From an uncultured Granulosicoccaceae bacterium (GTDB taxonomy: Bacteria; Pseudomonadota; Gammaproteobacteria; Granulosicoccales; Granulosicoccaceae): a stretch of DNA of 35,289 nucleotides. The translations under genes were made by a program, and so were the position numbers. Below the pieces are notes generated by a model. The model worked only from the letters and a program-made list of their open reading frames with translations, was not told where the DNA came from and ran no database searches. Shown piece by piece: positions 1-9,648 of the stretch (its first letter is position 1; each line of letters opens with the position of its first letter). The stretch lies in NCBI GenBank assembly GCA_937923745.1, contig CALDUO010000072.1:1-35289 (forward strand). The letters are read 5' to 3'.

Positions 1-3000
1 TTTGGACTTTACCGACGAAAACGTAAAACGCTATCAGCCCTCCCACAGAGAGGGTGACCATAACCTGCAGAACAAACAAAGCGTGCACCTGTTGGCAGAC
101 GCTGTGATCGTCGCCGGTGGTGTGTTGGGTACCGCGCAAATTCTGGCCCAATCAAAGTATAAGGCCAAATACAAGGCCAAACACGAAGCTCAAGACAACG
201 GTGGTGTTTCAGAGCAGCAGTCATTGGCCGGTATCTCTGCCCAACTTGGGCGTCGTTTTTCAGGTAATGGCGAATTCATTACGGCGGTCTACAACATGGA
301 CAAGCCGGTTAATACAGTCGCTCTCGATACCGTAGCACCCGCAGAACGTCAGGTCGGTCCAACCATCACCACTGTCGCGACGTTCGATAATGACAATGAT
401 GAAAAAGCCGGTTGGGTCATGGAAGACATATCGATCGCCAACGGCCTCAGATGGTTGATGGGTGAATCCATCACAACCAGTCGGGCGTTTCAGGCGATTG
501 ATCAGTGGGATAAGACCCGGCATGAGCCGGGGACACCAGACCACGATCCCTATGGCGTAAGCTTAAAAGGTCTTCAGCACACGCAAATCCTCGGGATGAT
601 GGGCGATGATGGCGCTGAGGGCACACTCATCTCGGCTACCAGTAGTCTGTCATTTGATGATACGGAAGATGTGCCTGACTTTACCATCGCGCTCGAATGG
701 CCATCCTATCCGCGCTTGTCGGTTTTCGAGCGAATGAATCAAACGGTCACAACGATCGTTAACCAAAGTGACGCCGGTGGTGAAGTGTTGCCAAACCCGT
801 TATGGAAACTGTTTCCCGACGGTAGCAGTGATATTTTCGGGCAACCGGATCTACCTCATTTAACCACACACCCGTTGGGTGGATGCTCGTTGGGCGAGAC
901 ACCCGACAGTGCCGTGGTTGACACCGCCGGTCGGGTGTTTAACACAGGTCATGCTGTTAATCAGACAGCAACACCGCCATCAGAACCCCGTGTGTTTGAT
1001 AATCTGATGGTAATGGATGGATCGGTCATCCCGCAATCGCTGGGTATTAATCCGGCATTGACTATCGCAGCGTTCGCTGTTCAGGCAACAGATGCATTTA
1101 TTGCACGGTCCGGTTTTGTAAGCGTTACCGCAAACCCTGAACAGATACTGCAGCGTATGCCTGCCGTGCGTGATGTTGCCGCGGCGCCAGTGACCAAAGA
1201 CCGGCCAGCGCATACTGACGTCGAGCTGGCTGAGCGAATGTGTGGCGTCGTTTGGCTAAAAGACAGTCAGGCACGATTCGTCGAGCGCGTGTTTGAAGTG
1301 ACACTGCAGACTGACCCTTTTAATCTTGACGCTGCTGTTGCGTCGCTGCCGAAGCAGGAGTCTGAAACAGCGAGAACCGTTCGTTTCAGTCACCACACAT
1401 CACCGCGCAACCGCCTGAGGATATTTGATCCAGAGCAGCATCAACGGATATGCCGGCTTGAAATAGACAGTGCTGAACGTGATCGCGAGTTGGATCTGCA
1501 TGCACAAATCAATGTGCCCATAGAGGGTAACATTCAATTATTTACCCGCGGACAGAGCAGCTTTCCGTCGGCCTTTCGCGCTGTTTGGTGTTGGCTGATG
1601 AATCGTGGTTTTCGTGATGTGTACCAGGAGATACGCGAAAAACCAGACCACCCGAAAAAGGAGGCGTCCTCAACGCTGCTCCAACGCGTACTGGGGGCGT
1701 TCAAACTTGCGTCAAAAGCGCGTGAGAGACGAAAAATCGAGTATGAATTTCGTATCGGTACACCTGATGTAACCCCTAACGCGAGTGAGCAGGACAACAA
1801 ACCGGGCGACGAATCTGTACAGGGATTCACCCCGGGTACTGTCATTCGTGGACATAAGCTAATTACCTACAGCCGTCTCTCTAACCCGTGGCAACAGTTA
1901 CAGACCCTAACGTTAACAGATTGTCCGGGACTGGCTCTGCGAAAGCCACGCACCATTCACTACGATATCGAATATGCCACGTATGCCGCCAAAAACCTGA
2001 TTGCAGTGGTTCATCACCGAACACTGGTCAGATCGCTGTTGGCAAAAGGCTCGATGGCGTTGTATGTCTTAAGAATGATGATTTCCATTCATTTGTGGGC
2101 TTTTCGCAAACCGGATGATCAAAGCGCGTATTTACCGCCACCAGATCATGCAGCTGCTGATACGTTGTCTCCATTCGTGCAGCAGCAACCAGGACCGGAC
2201 ATCACGACAAAAGCGGTGCCTGCTCAGCCTGTCAGTGACCCGAAGGACATTCAAATCAACCGTTCACCACGACTTCGTGATGTTGACGGCATTGCGTACC
2301 ATGTGAAAGTTGACGAGTTAGTAGGCCGTTACTGCGCAGCCTTTCCCGGCATTGTCTTAAATTCGGGTGGTTTCATCACACTAACCCGGTTTAAGGCTGA
2401 ACAAACACAGGGCGCACCGGTGATTTTGATACATGGCTATGATGCCTCCGGTACTACGTTTGCACACCCTGCGTTGTCACCATCGTTAGCAGAAATACTG
2501 GTTAAAGAAGGGCGGGATGTCTGGACACTTGACCTGCAATCGAGTACGGCCGGTCGAGAGCATGTGACACCGCTACCGTGGCGTTTTGAAGAAACAGCGT
2601 TGGTTGATATACCGTTGGCGATAGACGTTGTTAAAAAAGTCGCTGATGTGGATCAGGTTGATATCGTTGCACACTGTATGGGGTCGGTAGCGTTGTCTAT
2701 GGCGGTATTGGGTGCCACCACATCAGTATGGGAGCTGCTCGGTCAGGACAAAATAGGCCAAGACAAAATAGGCCAAGACAAAATAGGCAAGGACAAAACC
2801 GTCGGCAAATCCGATACTGACAGTAGTCGTTCGTCTGCCATCGACACTGACCTTGCGTCTGAAATTGCCGAGGTCAGGTATCTGCCCGGCAGTATCAGGT
2901 CAACGGTGTTGATGCAGGTGCCACCAGCGGTCCGATTCAGTCCCGAGAATTTGATGCGCGCTTATGCGACCAATTTTTTTCGCGCTGCGGTGGCCGACTG

Positions 3001-5632
3001 TGACTGGTCTCCGCAACCCAAGGCTGATGCCAAAGGGTGGCAAGTATGGATTAACCGTCTTTTTTATACGTTGCCGTATGATCAACATGACATACGAATC
3101 ACCAACCCTGTGCTGTGGTGGAAGCGGCGTGAATTTGCAGGAACACGGCACAGAATCGACGCTGTGTTGGGCGTGGTTTTTCCGCTCGATAACATGTCGT
3201 TGAATACGCTTGATTACCTGAACGATCTGTTTGGCCCGATGCATCTGGCGACAGTGGGGCAGGTGGGACATTTCGCCCGGATGAATGCAATCACCAACCA
3301 TAAGGGACGTAACGTTCATGTCTACCCTGAAAAGGCGCGGCAACACTGGCGTTTTCCCACGCTATTTTTGTATGGTGGGCGCAACCGTATAGTCAATCCG
3401 CATGTGAGTGAGCAGAAATTCCATGAGTTTGCGCAACGCTCTTCGATACCGTACGGATCGCTTGGGTTTGAATCCTATGGGCATCAGGATTGTTTAATTG
3501 GTAAAAATCCCGGTGACATTTTTACAGAGATCAATCGTTTTCTGGACGACGCAACACCGTATATCAATAAACGCACGGTCGTGTCGGAGACAGCCCGACC
3601 GGAACGGCCCCGTAACAGAGAATCAAGCGCACAACACTTCCAGTTGACACCGGTGAGTGTGGGGCCATTGCACGAGTATCAAACCAATGATGCCGACAAT
3701 CACGGAGGGGACAAGGCTAATCTTCGTTTACGGCTGTCGTTTGGTACGCAAGAAGAGCAAGTGAAACCAATTGCTATCGTCGCTGTGGCGGTCGTAAAAA
3801 GGCAAGGTCATTATGAATTGGCAAGACCGGCAAACGGGCGCTTCAGTGGCCATGCTGCTACGGACAATCCAATTTTTATCGGTAGAATTGGCTCGAATGA
3901 GCATGACTGGTATTACGCGGGATCAAACGAAGACCCGGCACTTGCCGGTATTCCGTGCCCGTGGGTGACAGATGTGCCCGATTCAGGTGGTGTTTTGTTA
4001 TTTACCTTTGATGATATGTCGGGCCAGCCATTTTCCGCGTTACTGGCCAAAACCCCCTCGCGTGCTGACAACGAAAATCTGCTGACCCTTGCCAGTGTTG
4101 CACCTGTCGGCGATGAACCTGCTTTGGGGGCAGATGCACCGATCCGGCTTGAGTCTATGTTTGCCGAGGTACCTGAGGCTATTCAAAAATTGTTGAACGG
4201 GTCTGTGGAGCACGATGACTTTTGTTATGTGCCAGTGCATCCGTATCGTGATGACACCGAGGAGTCTGCCGGTTTCCTCGTTGCAAGCTGTCAGTATCCG
4301 CCCGGTATTTTTGACGAACAGCCGGCTTACCGATCGGTGGATGCGATGGTATCGTATGCCGATACTTCTGCGGTGCCGGTGGGCTTTGCGCTGTTGCTGG
4401 GGGACCAGATTTATCGCGATGCAACACGAGGCCTGTTTGATCCTGCCCCGCTGGCTGACGGCTACCGGAAACCTTACTTCAAATTGTATTCGGCGCCGCA
4501 ATTCAGACAATTGTCCAGTCGGCTGCCACTGCTCACGATGTTTGATGATCACGAAATCACTGACAACTGGGAGGGCAGGGACATCGAGGCGCCAGAGCTG
4601 GCCAAACACTGTTTTAAACAGTTCCAGCGTAGTCACTTACAGTTGCCGACCGCCGATACCGACATTGCCGACATTGCGGGTTCAAGTCATCGGGGGTTTC
4701 ACCTTGCGATGATCGACACACGCTTAAATCGCTCACCACGAAGCCTGGAGGACCCCTTTGCAGGCAGTCTTGTTGATCCGCACAAGTTAATGGAGCTCGT
4801 TAGTACACTGCAACAGTGGCCAGCGCATGCATTTAAGTTTGTGGGTATGTCGTCCATCGTATTGCCTCGACACGTCAGTACCGGGGATGACGGTCTCCTG
4901 TATCCGTATCAATCAGATTCTTGGTCTGGTTATACCAAAGATCTGTCATTGTTTCTTGCGCTAATTGCCTACTATCGAATACCCAACGTGGTATTGCTGT
5001 CCGGTGATGAGCACGTATCGTCATACGCAACACTTGAGGTACAGTTACCCGAAGAGCAACCTGTCATCATTCATCAGGTGCACAGCTCACCGTTGTATGC
5101 GCCGTATCCGTTTGGCAACACACGGGCAGATCAATTGGTCAGGTCTGAACAACTGACCCTGGATTTAACAGACGTAGATGCCGAAAAATATGCGCAGGCA
5201 GCGACGCTATCTACCGACCATCGTCGTGGAGCTGATGACAGCGAAAACACCGGTGACTCCAATTGCCCGCGTGATGCTGATAGCGTGAATGCTGTGAGAG
5301 AAACGGTTGACTCAAGTGGAGCGGTTGAACCGGCGCTGTCTGCAATACAGGCGTTGGCACAAAAAGCAGCACTGTCAGTGACGGTTGAAACAGAATGTTT
5401 CGAAGGTGACGGATTTGTCAGTATCACGCGCCTCACTCAGTCTGATAAAAAATGTCCACCTGATAAAAAATATCAGTCGGATAACCAAGACCAGTCGGGT
5501 AACCAAGATCAGTCGGGCCAACTGACAGAATCATTGGAAATCTGCTTTCACCGACCCAATGGTGTCGTAGACAATGCCGGTGTAAAAACAACACAAGGCA
5601 CCGTGCGGTTAACATCAGTCGTTCAGCGTTAA
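1..5632 (+). CDS. GMC oxidoreductase / alpha-beta hydrolase / PhoD-like phosphoesterase fusion (5' truncated)
   Basis: The frame is open from the window edge, so the N-terminus with the FAD dinucleotide-binding motif lies upstream; 1876 residues are visible, numbered from base 2. Residues ~25-370 are the end of a GMC flavoenzyme of the cholesterol-oxidase group: an AGGVLGTAQIL segment, His290 in HPLGGC and Asn350 in GINPALT, the usual catalytic His/Asn pair. Residues ~770-1190 are an alpha/beta hydrolase with oxyanion motif HGYDASG (811-817) and a nucleophile elbow AHCMGS in which Cys892 takes the usual Ser place. Residues ~1390-1700 resemble PhoD-type metallophosphoesterases: GDQIYRD (Asp1468), DDHEITDNW (1515-1523), SGDEH (1667-1671). 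Low-complexity linkers made of 15-bp and 18-bp tandem repeats lie at 2741-2800 and 5442-5513. The order suggests a multifunctional sterol/lipid-modifying enzyme; the substrate is unknown. The next gene is convergent, 18 bp away. Domain calls are firm; the joint function is inference. Confidence 0.85.
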   Translation, partial: LDFTDENVKRYQPSHREGDHNLQNKQSVHLLADAVIVAGGVLGTAQILAQSKYKAKYKAKHEAQDNGGVSEQQSLAGISAQLGRRFSGNGEFITAVYNMDKPVNTVALDTVAPAERQVGPTITTVATFDNDNDEKAGWVMEDISIANGLRWLMGESITTSRAFQAIDQWDKTRHEPGTPDHDPYGVSLKGLQHTQILGMMGDDGAEGTLISATSSLSFDDTEDVPDFTIALEWPSYPRLSVFERMNQTVTTIVNQSDAGGEVLPNPLWKLFPDGSSDIFGQPDLPHLTTHPLGGCSLGETPDSAVVDTAGRVFNTGHAVNQTATPPSEPRVFDNLMVMDGSVIPQSLGINPALTIAAFAVQATDAFIARSGFVSVTANPEQILQRMPAVRDVAAAPVTKDRPAHTDVELAERMCGVVWLKDSQARFVERVFEVTLQTDPFNLDAAVASLPKQESETARTVRFSHHTSPRNRLRIFDPEQHQRICRLEIDSAERDRELDLHAQINVPIEGNIQLFTRGQSSFPSAFRAVWCWLMNRGFRDVYQEIREKPDHPKKEASSTLLQRVLGAFKLASKARERRKIEYEFRIGTPDVTPNASEQDNKPGDESVQGFTPGTVIRGHKLITYSRLSNPWQQLQTLTLTDCPGLALRKPRTIHYDIEYATYAAKNLIAVVHHRTLVRSLLAKGSMALYVLRMMISIHLWAFRKPDDQSAYLPPPDHAAADTLSPFVQQQPGPDITTKAVPAQPVSDPKDIQINRSPRLRDVDGIAYHVKVDELVGRYCAAFPGIVLNSGGFITLTRFKAEQTQGAPVILIHGYDASGTTFAHPALSPSLAEILVKEGRDVWTLDLQSSTAGREHVTPLPWRFEETALVDIPLAIDVVKKVADVDQVDIVAHCMGSVALSMAVLGATTSVWELLGQDKIGQDKIGQDKIGKDKTVGKSDTDSSRSSAIDTDLASEIAEVRYLPGSIRSTVLMQVPPAVRFSPENLMRAYATNFFRAAVADCDWSPQPKADAKGWQVWINRLFYTLPYDQHDIRITNPVLWWKRREFAGTRHRIDAVLGVVFPLDNMSLNTLDYLNDLFGPMHLATVGQVGHFARMNAITNHKGRNVHVYPEKARQHWRFPTLFLYGGRNRIVNPHVSEQKFHEFAQRSSIPYGSLGFESYGHQDCLIGKNPGDIFTEINRFLDDATPYINKRTVVSETARPERPRNRESSAQHFQLTPVSVGPLHEYQTNDADNHGGDKANLRLRLSFGTQEEQVKPIAIVAVAVVKRQGHYELARPANGRFSGHAATDNPIFIGRIGSNEHDWYYAGSNEDPALAGIPCPWVTDVPDSGGVLLFTFDDMSGQPFSALLAKTPSRADNENLLTLASVAPVGDEPALGADAPIRLESMFAEVPEAIQKLLNGSVEHDDFCYVPVHPYRDDTEESAGFLVASCQYPPGIFDEQPAYRSVDAMVSYADTSAVPVGFALLLGDQIYRDATRGLFDPAPLADGYRKPYFKLYSAPQFRQLSSRLPLLTMFDDHEITDNWEGRDIEAPELAKHCFKQFQRSHLQLPTADTDIADIAGSSHRGFHLAMIDTRLNRSPRSLEDPFAGSLVDPHKLMELVSTLQQWPAHAFKFVGMSSIVLPRHVSTGDDGLLYPYQSDSWSGYTKDLSLFLALIAYYRIPNVVLLSGDEHVSSYATLEVQLPEEQPVIIHQVHSSPLYAPYPFGNTRADQLVRSEQLTLDLTDVDAEKYAQAATLSTDHRRGADDSENTGDSNCPRDADSVNAVRETVDSSGAVEPALSAIQALAQKAALSVTVETECFEGDGFVSITRLTQSDKKCPPDKKYQSDNQDQSGNQDQSGQLTESLEICFHRPNGVVDNAGVKTTQGTVRLTSVVQR
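158..181 (+). repeat. Two 12-bp tandem units in the GMC gene
   Basis: Two near-identical 12-bp units TAYAAGGCCAAA lie head to tail and encode the KYKAKYKAK stretch of the GMC domain. The period is a multiple of three, so the frame is kept. Confidence 0.7.
2741..2800 (+). repeat. Four 15-bp tandem units in the hydrolase domain
   Basis: Four 15-bp units follow one another; the two central ones are identical (GGCCAAGACAAAATA) and the outer ones differ at 2-4 bases. They encode GQDKI x3 then GKDKT, a hydrophilic insertion just after the nucleophile-elbow region of the alpha/beta hydrolase domain. The low divergence suggests recent slippage expansion. Confidence 0.9.
5442..5513 (+). repeat. Four 18-bp tandem units near the C-terminus of the fusion
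   Basis: Four degenerate 18-bp units encode six-residue repeats (roughly DKKCPP, DKKYQS, DNQDQS, GNQDQS). The first two share CTGATAAAAAAT; the last two share TAACCAAGAYCAGTCGGG across the unit junction. They form a polar linker close to the C-terminus. Confidence 0.85.
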
Positions 5633-5650
5633 TCAATGCGTGTGATGAAT

Positions 5651-8600
5651 TTAGTGGTTATCTGTGCCAGAAGTTATTGCGCTTGGATTGGCGTCCATTG
5701 AACCTGCCTCTACTTGAGTCAGGCGTAGCAGGTCGTTGTGCAGCGACAGTGATGCGGCCAATGACTTGGCGCGTCGCAGCAACGTCTTTGCGTGTTGGCG
5801 TTTGCCGTTAACCATCGCAAGTCGTGCCTGCCAATAATGAAGGCGGCTTTTGCCGATAGGGAACAGACGGCTGAATTTTTTCAGCGTCTTGAGTAACATC
5901 AGAGCTTCGGTTGACCACTGGTGGGCATCCTGATAGAACGGTTTGGCCAGAAAGTGGTACTCCAGTACGGCAGAATATATCTCCAATTGCGAATGGCGTG
6001 CGGTCATTTGTTCGGTTTTTACAATCGCAACGACAGTTCGGTAGCGTGCAAACGCATCTTCTTCATCACCACACCGATGCAAACATAAAACGCGCAGTGC
6101 CTGTGTGGGCAGATCTTCGGTGATTGTCCAATCCCTGATATAGATTTTGTCTATTTTGCTGAACTCGGCCAAGGCATCGGCAGGGCGATCCTGGTAGAGC
6201 AGGCATAAAATCTGGTGATGAATAGCCCATAACTGCAACAGATAGTGCCGGGCATTGCGGCTATCGACTTCATTACTGCGTGCCAATGCCAGTGCCTCGT
6301 CAAGTTGCCCCTGATAAAATAGTCGCCAAAAATCGATGGTGCGAGCCGTACACCATTGGGCTCTGTCATTAACCTGTGTCGCAGCCTCTCGACATGATTC
6401 TGCAGACGCTTGACTCCGTGTCCAGTCTCCCATGCCAACGGAGAACAGGGCATCCGACATATACACGTGAGCCTGACTGGCAAGTTCGCCAAGGTCTTCG
6501 CTGAGTTTCTTGGCTTTATCAAGATATCGGTAGCCGGTTTTTCGGAGTCCCACCACCCCAAGAAACCCGCCAAGCTCTGCATACCCTCCCGCCAGTTGTG
6601 GCTTGTCGTCCATCGCTTCTGCAAGATTGACAGCACAGAGACTGTTATACAGAGCGTCTAGCGGTGTGCGCAGAAAAAAACCGGCGTAGGTGGCGTGCCT
6701 GTGTGCCTTAATGACCTGGCTTAACGTCTCATCGGGTGGGCTTGGATGGGGGGTTTTTAACCATGACGGTAATCGACTGGATAGCGCGCGACCGGCGAGT
6801 TTGGTTGCGCTTGAAACAATGAGGGTTCGTTCGGTTTTGGGGTAGCGTCGGCCCGCCAGCAGCACCACCTCGCGGGCGTCAATGAGCCGTTGTTGGTGGT
6901 TGCCCAATTGCGACCATGCTGCACAACGCAGCACTAACCAATGTATGACGAGCTGCGGTGATGCAATAGCGGAATCGGTTTGCCATGCCTGCAGACACAA
7001 TGACAGTACTTCAACTGTTTCTTGGCAAGCACCTTTCTGTAGCGCCTCGCGCGCTGCTCTTTCGCCATAGTGAATGGTATTTTTCGGATGGTTGGCGCCG
7101 TTCCAGTGATAGGTGAGCTGCGCTGCGTTTACATCCGCGCCTGCCGACGCTTCAAAATAAATTGCAGCGCGTGTGTGCAGTTGGATGCGAAGTGACGGTG
7201 GCAGCATCTCGTAAATACTTTCTCGCAGCAGATCATGGACAAACGCCCAGCTGTCTTCGGTGTCGGCACTGATACGCAGGTAATCGTTATACAGCAAGGA
7301 TTCCAGTGTGCTTTCAATGGATTCAATTGAAAACGTATCACTTAACAGGTGTAACAACACCTGTGGCTGAATATGCTGCTGTAAGATGCTGCAGGCTTGC
7401 AGGACTTCACGTTCGGAATGGCTCAGCTGATCAATACGAGCCGCAATCAGCTCGGCAATACCAATGGTGTCGCTATACAGCGTGCGGTCGCGTCGCCTCA
7501 CCCAAATGGTGTTGACCGGTTCGATAGCACCACTTTGCTCCAGATATCTGACGAGTTCGCGTATAAAAAAAGGATTTCCTTGTGTTTTGACTTTGACCAG
7601 CTCAATGATTTCGTCGTTGGCAGTACCAAACGGCAGTGTCTGATTCACCACGGATTCGAGGGCGCGAACATCAAGACCCTGTAAATTGATTTCAATAAAT
7701 TGCGTTGAGCGTCTGATTGTTTTTAATTCATCGGGTTCTGACACTGGCCTGCTGGCACAGACATAACATAAATCAGGACGCGCCTTGACCAGCCGTTCCA
7801 GCAGTGTCCATGATGCGGTGTCCATCCAATGCACATCTTCGAGCACTACCAGCGCACGAGCTGCCATGTGGTTGGATAGCACCTGTAGCAATGAATCCAT
7901 AACCTGCCGTGATGCATTGGAGTAGGCGTTTTCCTGAGTGGGATTGCTGGTGACACCCTGTTGCTCAATGAGTGCTGCCGACGTACCTTCACCGCCACAC
8001 TCGTCGACCACGGGTAACCAACAGGTAAACGCTGACGTGTACTCGCTGGTGCGGTTTGCGACCCGATAGATGCCGGAAAGACGGTTTGGAATGAGTCTTG
8101 GTGCGCTTTGATCGAGAAAGTGATCAATAAACGTTGATTTACCCACGCCCGCGTCACCAGTGATATAAACCACTTTGGCCATATCCCCCGTTGGTTGCGA
8201 CACCGTGTTGATGAGTTTTTCGCGCACCTGCACACGACCATAAAATGCTGCGCGCCGTACGGAAGGATTTAGAATGTCGACAATACTCATGACCCTGATG
8301 TCGTGGGTAAAGCCTTTGGGCCGTAATGTTTTGAGATACTCGGTGGTATGCGTATCGACCAGGCGCTCGGCAACATCGGTAGAACACGTGAGCTCATTCA
8401 GTGTGCCCTCACACAACCTGGCCGCAAGAAACATCGGGAAGCCAGTGACGATATATTCTTTACGTTGCATCGTACCGAGTGTGTCGCAAAAACATTTGCC
8501 GGTTGCAACTCCGCCACACCAGTCTTGTTTCAACGAGCGTGCAAGGGTTGCCAACTGTTGCCCGATCGTTACCAGCCGCTGGCAATTATTGCGATACGTG

Positions 8601-9643
8601 TCGTTCGGCACACCAAGATAAACCTTAATAACGACACCCAGATGATCAATGACAAAATTGCCGGTTCCTGCACAGTGCCCGGAGATAATGATTTGGGCGC
8701 GCTCAGTGATGGATTGATACAAAGCCGCGTCGTTGGCGTCGTGGGTATCGATATGCACACGAAAGTACAGGCAGCTGATGTGTCGTATGGCTTCGGAGTA
8801 CGGCGTATGTTCTCTGACCAGATACCGGTGCAGATTGGGTGAGACAAATCGGCCCGGATCGCTGAGTTCTTCGTTAGCTACCCGGGTAAACTGCTCGTGG
8901 GGTGGTGTTGTTTTGAGCCTGGCTCTCTCTTTGGCTTGAGGGGAGAGGCGAATTTCGCCAGCAATGGCTGTGGTCATCGCTTGGGTCGCATTGATTAACG
9001 CGTCGCCAGCCAGCAGCAGGCGAGAGTTGGCTCGGTTTTGTGTGCGTACCGCATGTAACTCACCGTAACCCACACCAATATGAACGCTGGGCAGTGGTTG
9101 TGTGCCATCCAGCTGTCGCGTGTTGTCCGACAGTTGGGCGCTGACCAACGGCTGCATACTGGTCCTTGGGGACAACGTGGCCACCGGTGACATGCCCGTA
9201 AGTTTAACGGCAGCGTTGTTATTCTGGCTAATGGCCATCAGTGCGCTGGCACAATCAGTGGCCTGGCTAACACAGTGGGCGTCAATTGGTGGTGACTTTG
9301 CTTGGTTTGGGTTCGGGTTGGTGGATGCCTGATCTGTTGGCAGTGTGGATAACACAGCAGGTTTTGAGGTTCCGGCTGGCCAATAGGCGACTAACGCATC
9401 ACCGGAAAAGTAGACGACTTCGCCGCCATACGCATAAATGCAGTTAATCTGCTGACTGAACGTGTTTGCGATAACCCGACGAAACGACTCGATGCCTGCT
9501 GGCCCCACCAGGCAGTAATGCTCTGCGAGTCTGGTTGAGCCGGAAATATCCACCACCATGGCAGCACCGAGCGCAGCGTGTCCGTTGGATCCGGTGAGGC
9601 CTGCCAATCCCTGCGGAATAAAAGCACTGAGCGGGTGAGACAC
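5651..9643 (-). CDS. Soluble-adenylyl-cyclase-like protein (two cyclase domains, AAA+/STAND ATPase, helical repeats)
   Basis: This is a 1330-aa cytosolic protein with the domain order of mammalian soluble adenylyl cyclase. Cyclase homology domain 1 (~25-250) keeps both metal-binding aspartates, Asp32 in VVDISGSTRL and Asp82 in YFSGDALVAY. Domain 2 (~285-440) has the EYIVTGFPMFLAARL segment: Arg409 matches the transition-state Arg, but Phe405 sits where sAC has Asn and Ile398 where it has the adenine-contacting Thr. An ATPase follows with Walker A GDAGVGKST (496-504) and Walker B VVLEDVHWMD (Glu602/Asp603), then ~500 residues of Ala/Leu-rich TPR-like helices. The start is GTG, 5 nt after the stop of the phosphoribosyltransferase gene, so the two are very likely co-transcribed. 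Expected role: cAMP synthesis or an ATPase signalling scaffold. Architecture is firm; catalytic activity is doubtful given the second domain. Confidence 0.88.
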   Translation of the reverse strand: MSHPLSAFIPQGLAGLTGSNGHAALGAAMVVDISGSTRLAEHYCLVGPAGIESFRRVIANTFSQQINCIYAYGGEVVYFSGDALVAYWPAGTSKPAVLSTLPTDQASTNPNPNQAKSPPIDAHCVSQATDCASALMAISQNNNAAVKLTGMSPVATLSPRTSMQPLVSAQLSDNTRQLDGTQPLPSVHIGVGYGELHAVRTQNRANSRLLLAGDALINATQAMTTAIAGEIRLSPQAKERARLKTTPPHEQFTRVANEELSDPGRFVSPNLHRYLVREHTPYSEAIRHISCLYFRVHIDTHDANDAALYQSITERAQIIISGHCAGTGNFVIDHLGVVIKVYLGVPNDTYRNNCQRLVTIGQQLATLARSLKQDWCGGVATGKCFCDTLGTMQRKEYIVTGFPMFLAARLCEGTLNELTCSTDVAERLVDTHTTEYLKTLRPKGFTHDIRVMSIVDILNPSVRRAAFYGRVQVREKLINTVSQPTGDMAKVVYITGDAGVGKSTFIDHFLDQSAPRLIPNRLSGIYRVANRTSEYTSAFTCWLPVVDECGGEGTSAALIEQQGVTSNPTQENAYSNASRQVMDSLLQVLSNHMAARALVVLEDVHWMDTASWTLLERLVKARPDLCYVCASRPVSEPDELKTIRRSTQFIEINLQGLDVRALESVVNQTLPFGTANDEIIELVKVKTQGNPFFIRELVRYLEQSGAIEPVNTIWVRRRDRTLYSDTIGIAELIAARIDQLSHSEREVLQACSILQQHIQPQVLLHLLSDTFSIESIESTLESLLYNDYLRISADTEDSWAFVHDLLRESIYEMLPPSLRIQLHTRAAIYFEASAGADVNAAQLTYHWNGANHPKNTIHYGERAAREALQKGACQETVEVLSLCLQAWQTDSAIASPQLVIHWLVLRCAAWSQLGNHQQRLIDAREVVLLAGRRYPKTERTLIVSSATKLAGRALSSRLPSWLKTPHPSPPDETLSQVIKAHRHATYAGFFLRTPLDALYNSLCAVNLAEAMDDKPQLAGGYAELGGFLGVVGLRKTGYRYLDKAKKLSEDLGELASQAHVYMSDALFSVGMGDWTRSQASAESCREAATQVNDRAQWCTARTIDFWRLFYQGQLDEALALARSNEVDSRNARHYLLQLWAIHHQILCLLYQDRPADALAEFSKIDKIYIRDWTITEDLPTQALRVLCLHRCGDEEDAFARYRTVVAIVKTEQMTARHSQLEIYSAVLEYHFLAKPFYQDAHQWSTEALMLLKTLKKFSRLFPIGKSRLHYWQARLAMVNGKRQHAKTLLRRAKSLAASLSLHNDLLRLTQVEAGSMDANPSAITSGTDNH

Positions 9644-9648
9644 AATGT

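Noticed and set aside
4040-4636. A 198-codon minus-strand open frame inside the GMC/hydrolase/phosphoesterase fusion
   Set aside because: It lies wholly antisense to the conserved phosphoesterase domain; its translation is rich in Arg/His/Cys with no recognisable motif, as expected of a shadow frame.
5442-5513. Regular repeats considered as a CRISPR array
   Set aside because: The units are contiguous 18-bp repeats without spacers and sit in frame inside a coding sequence.
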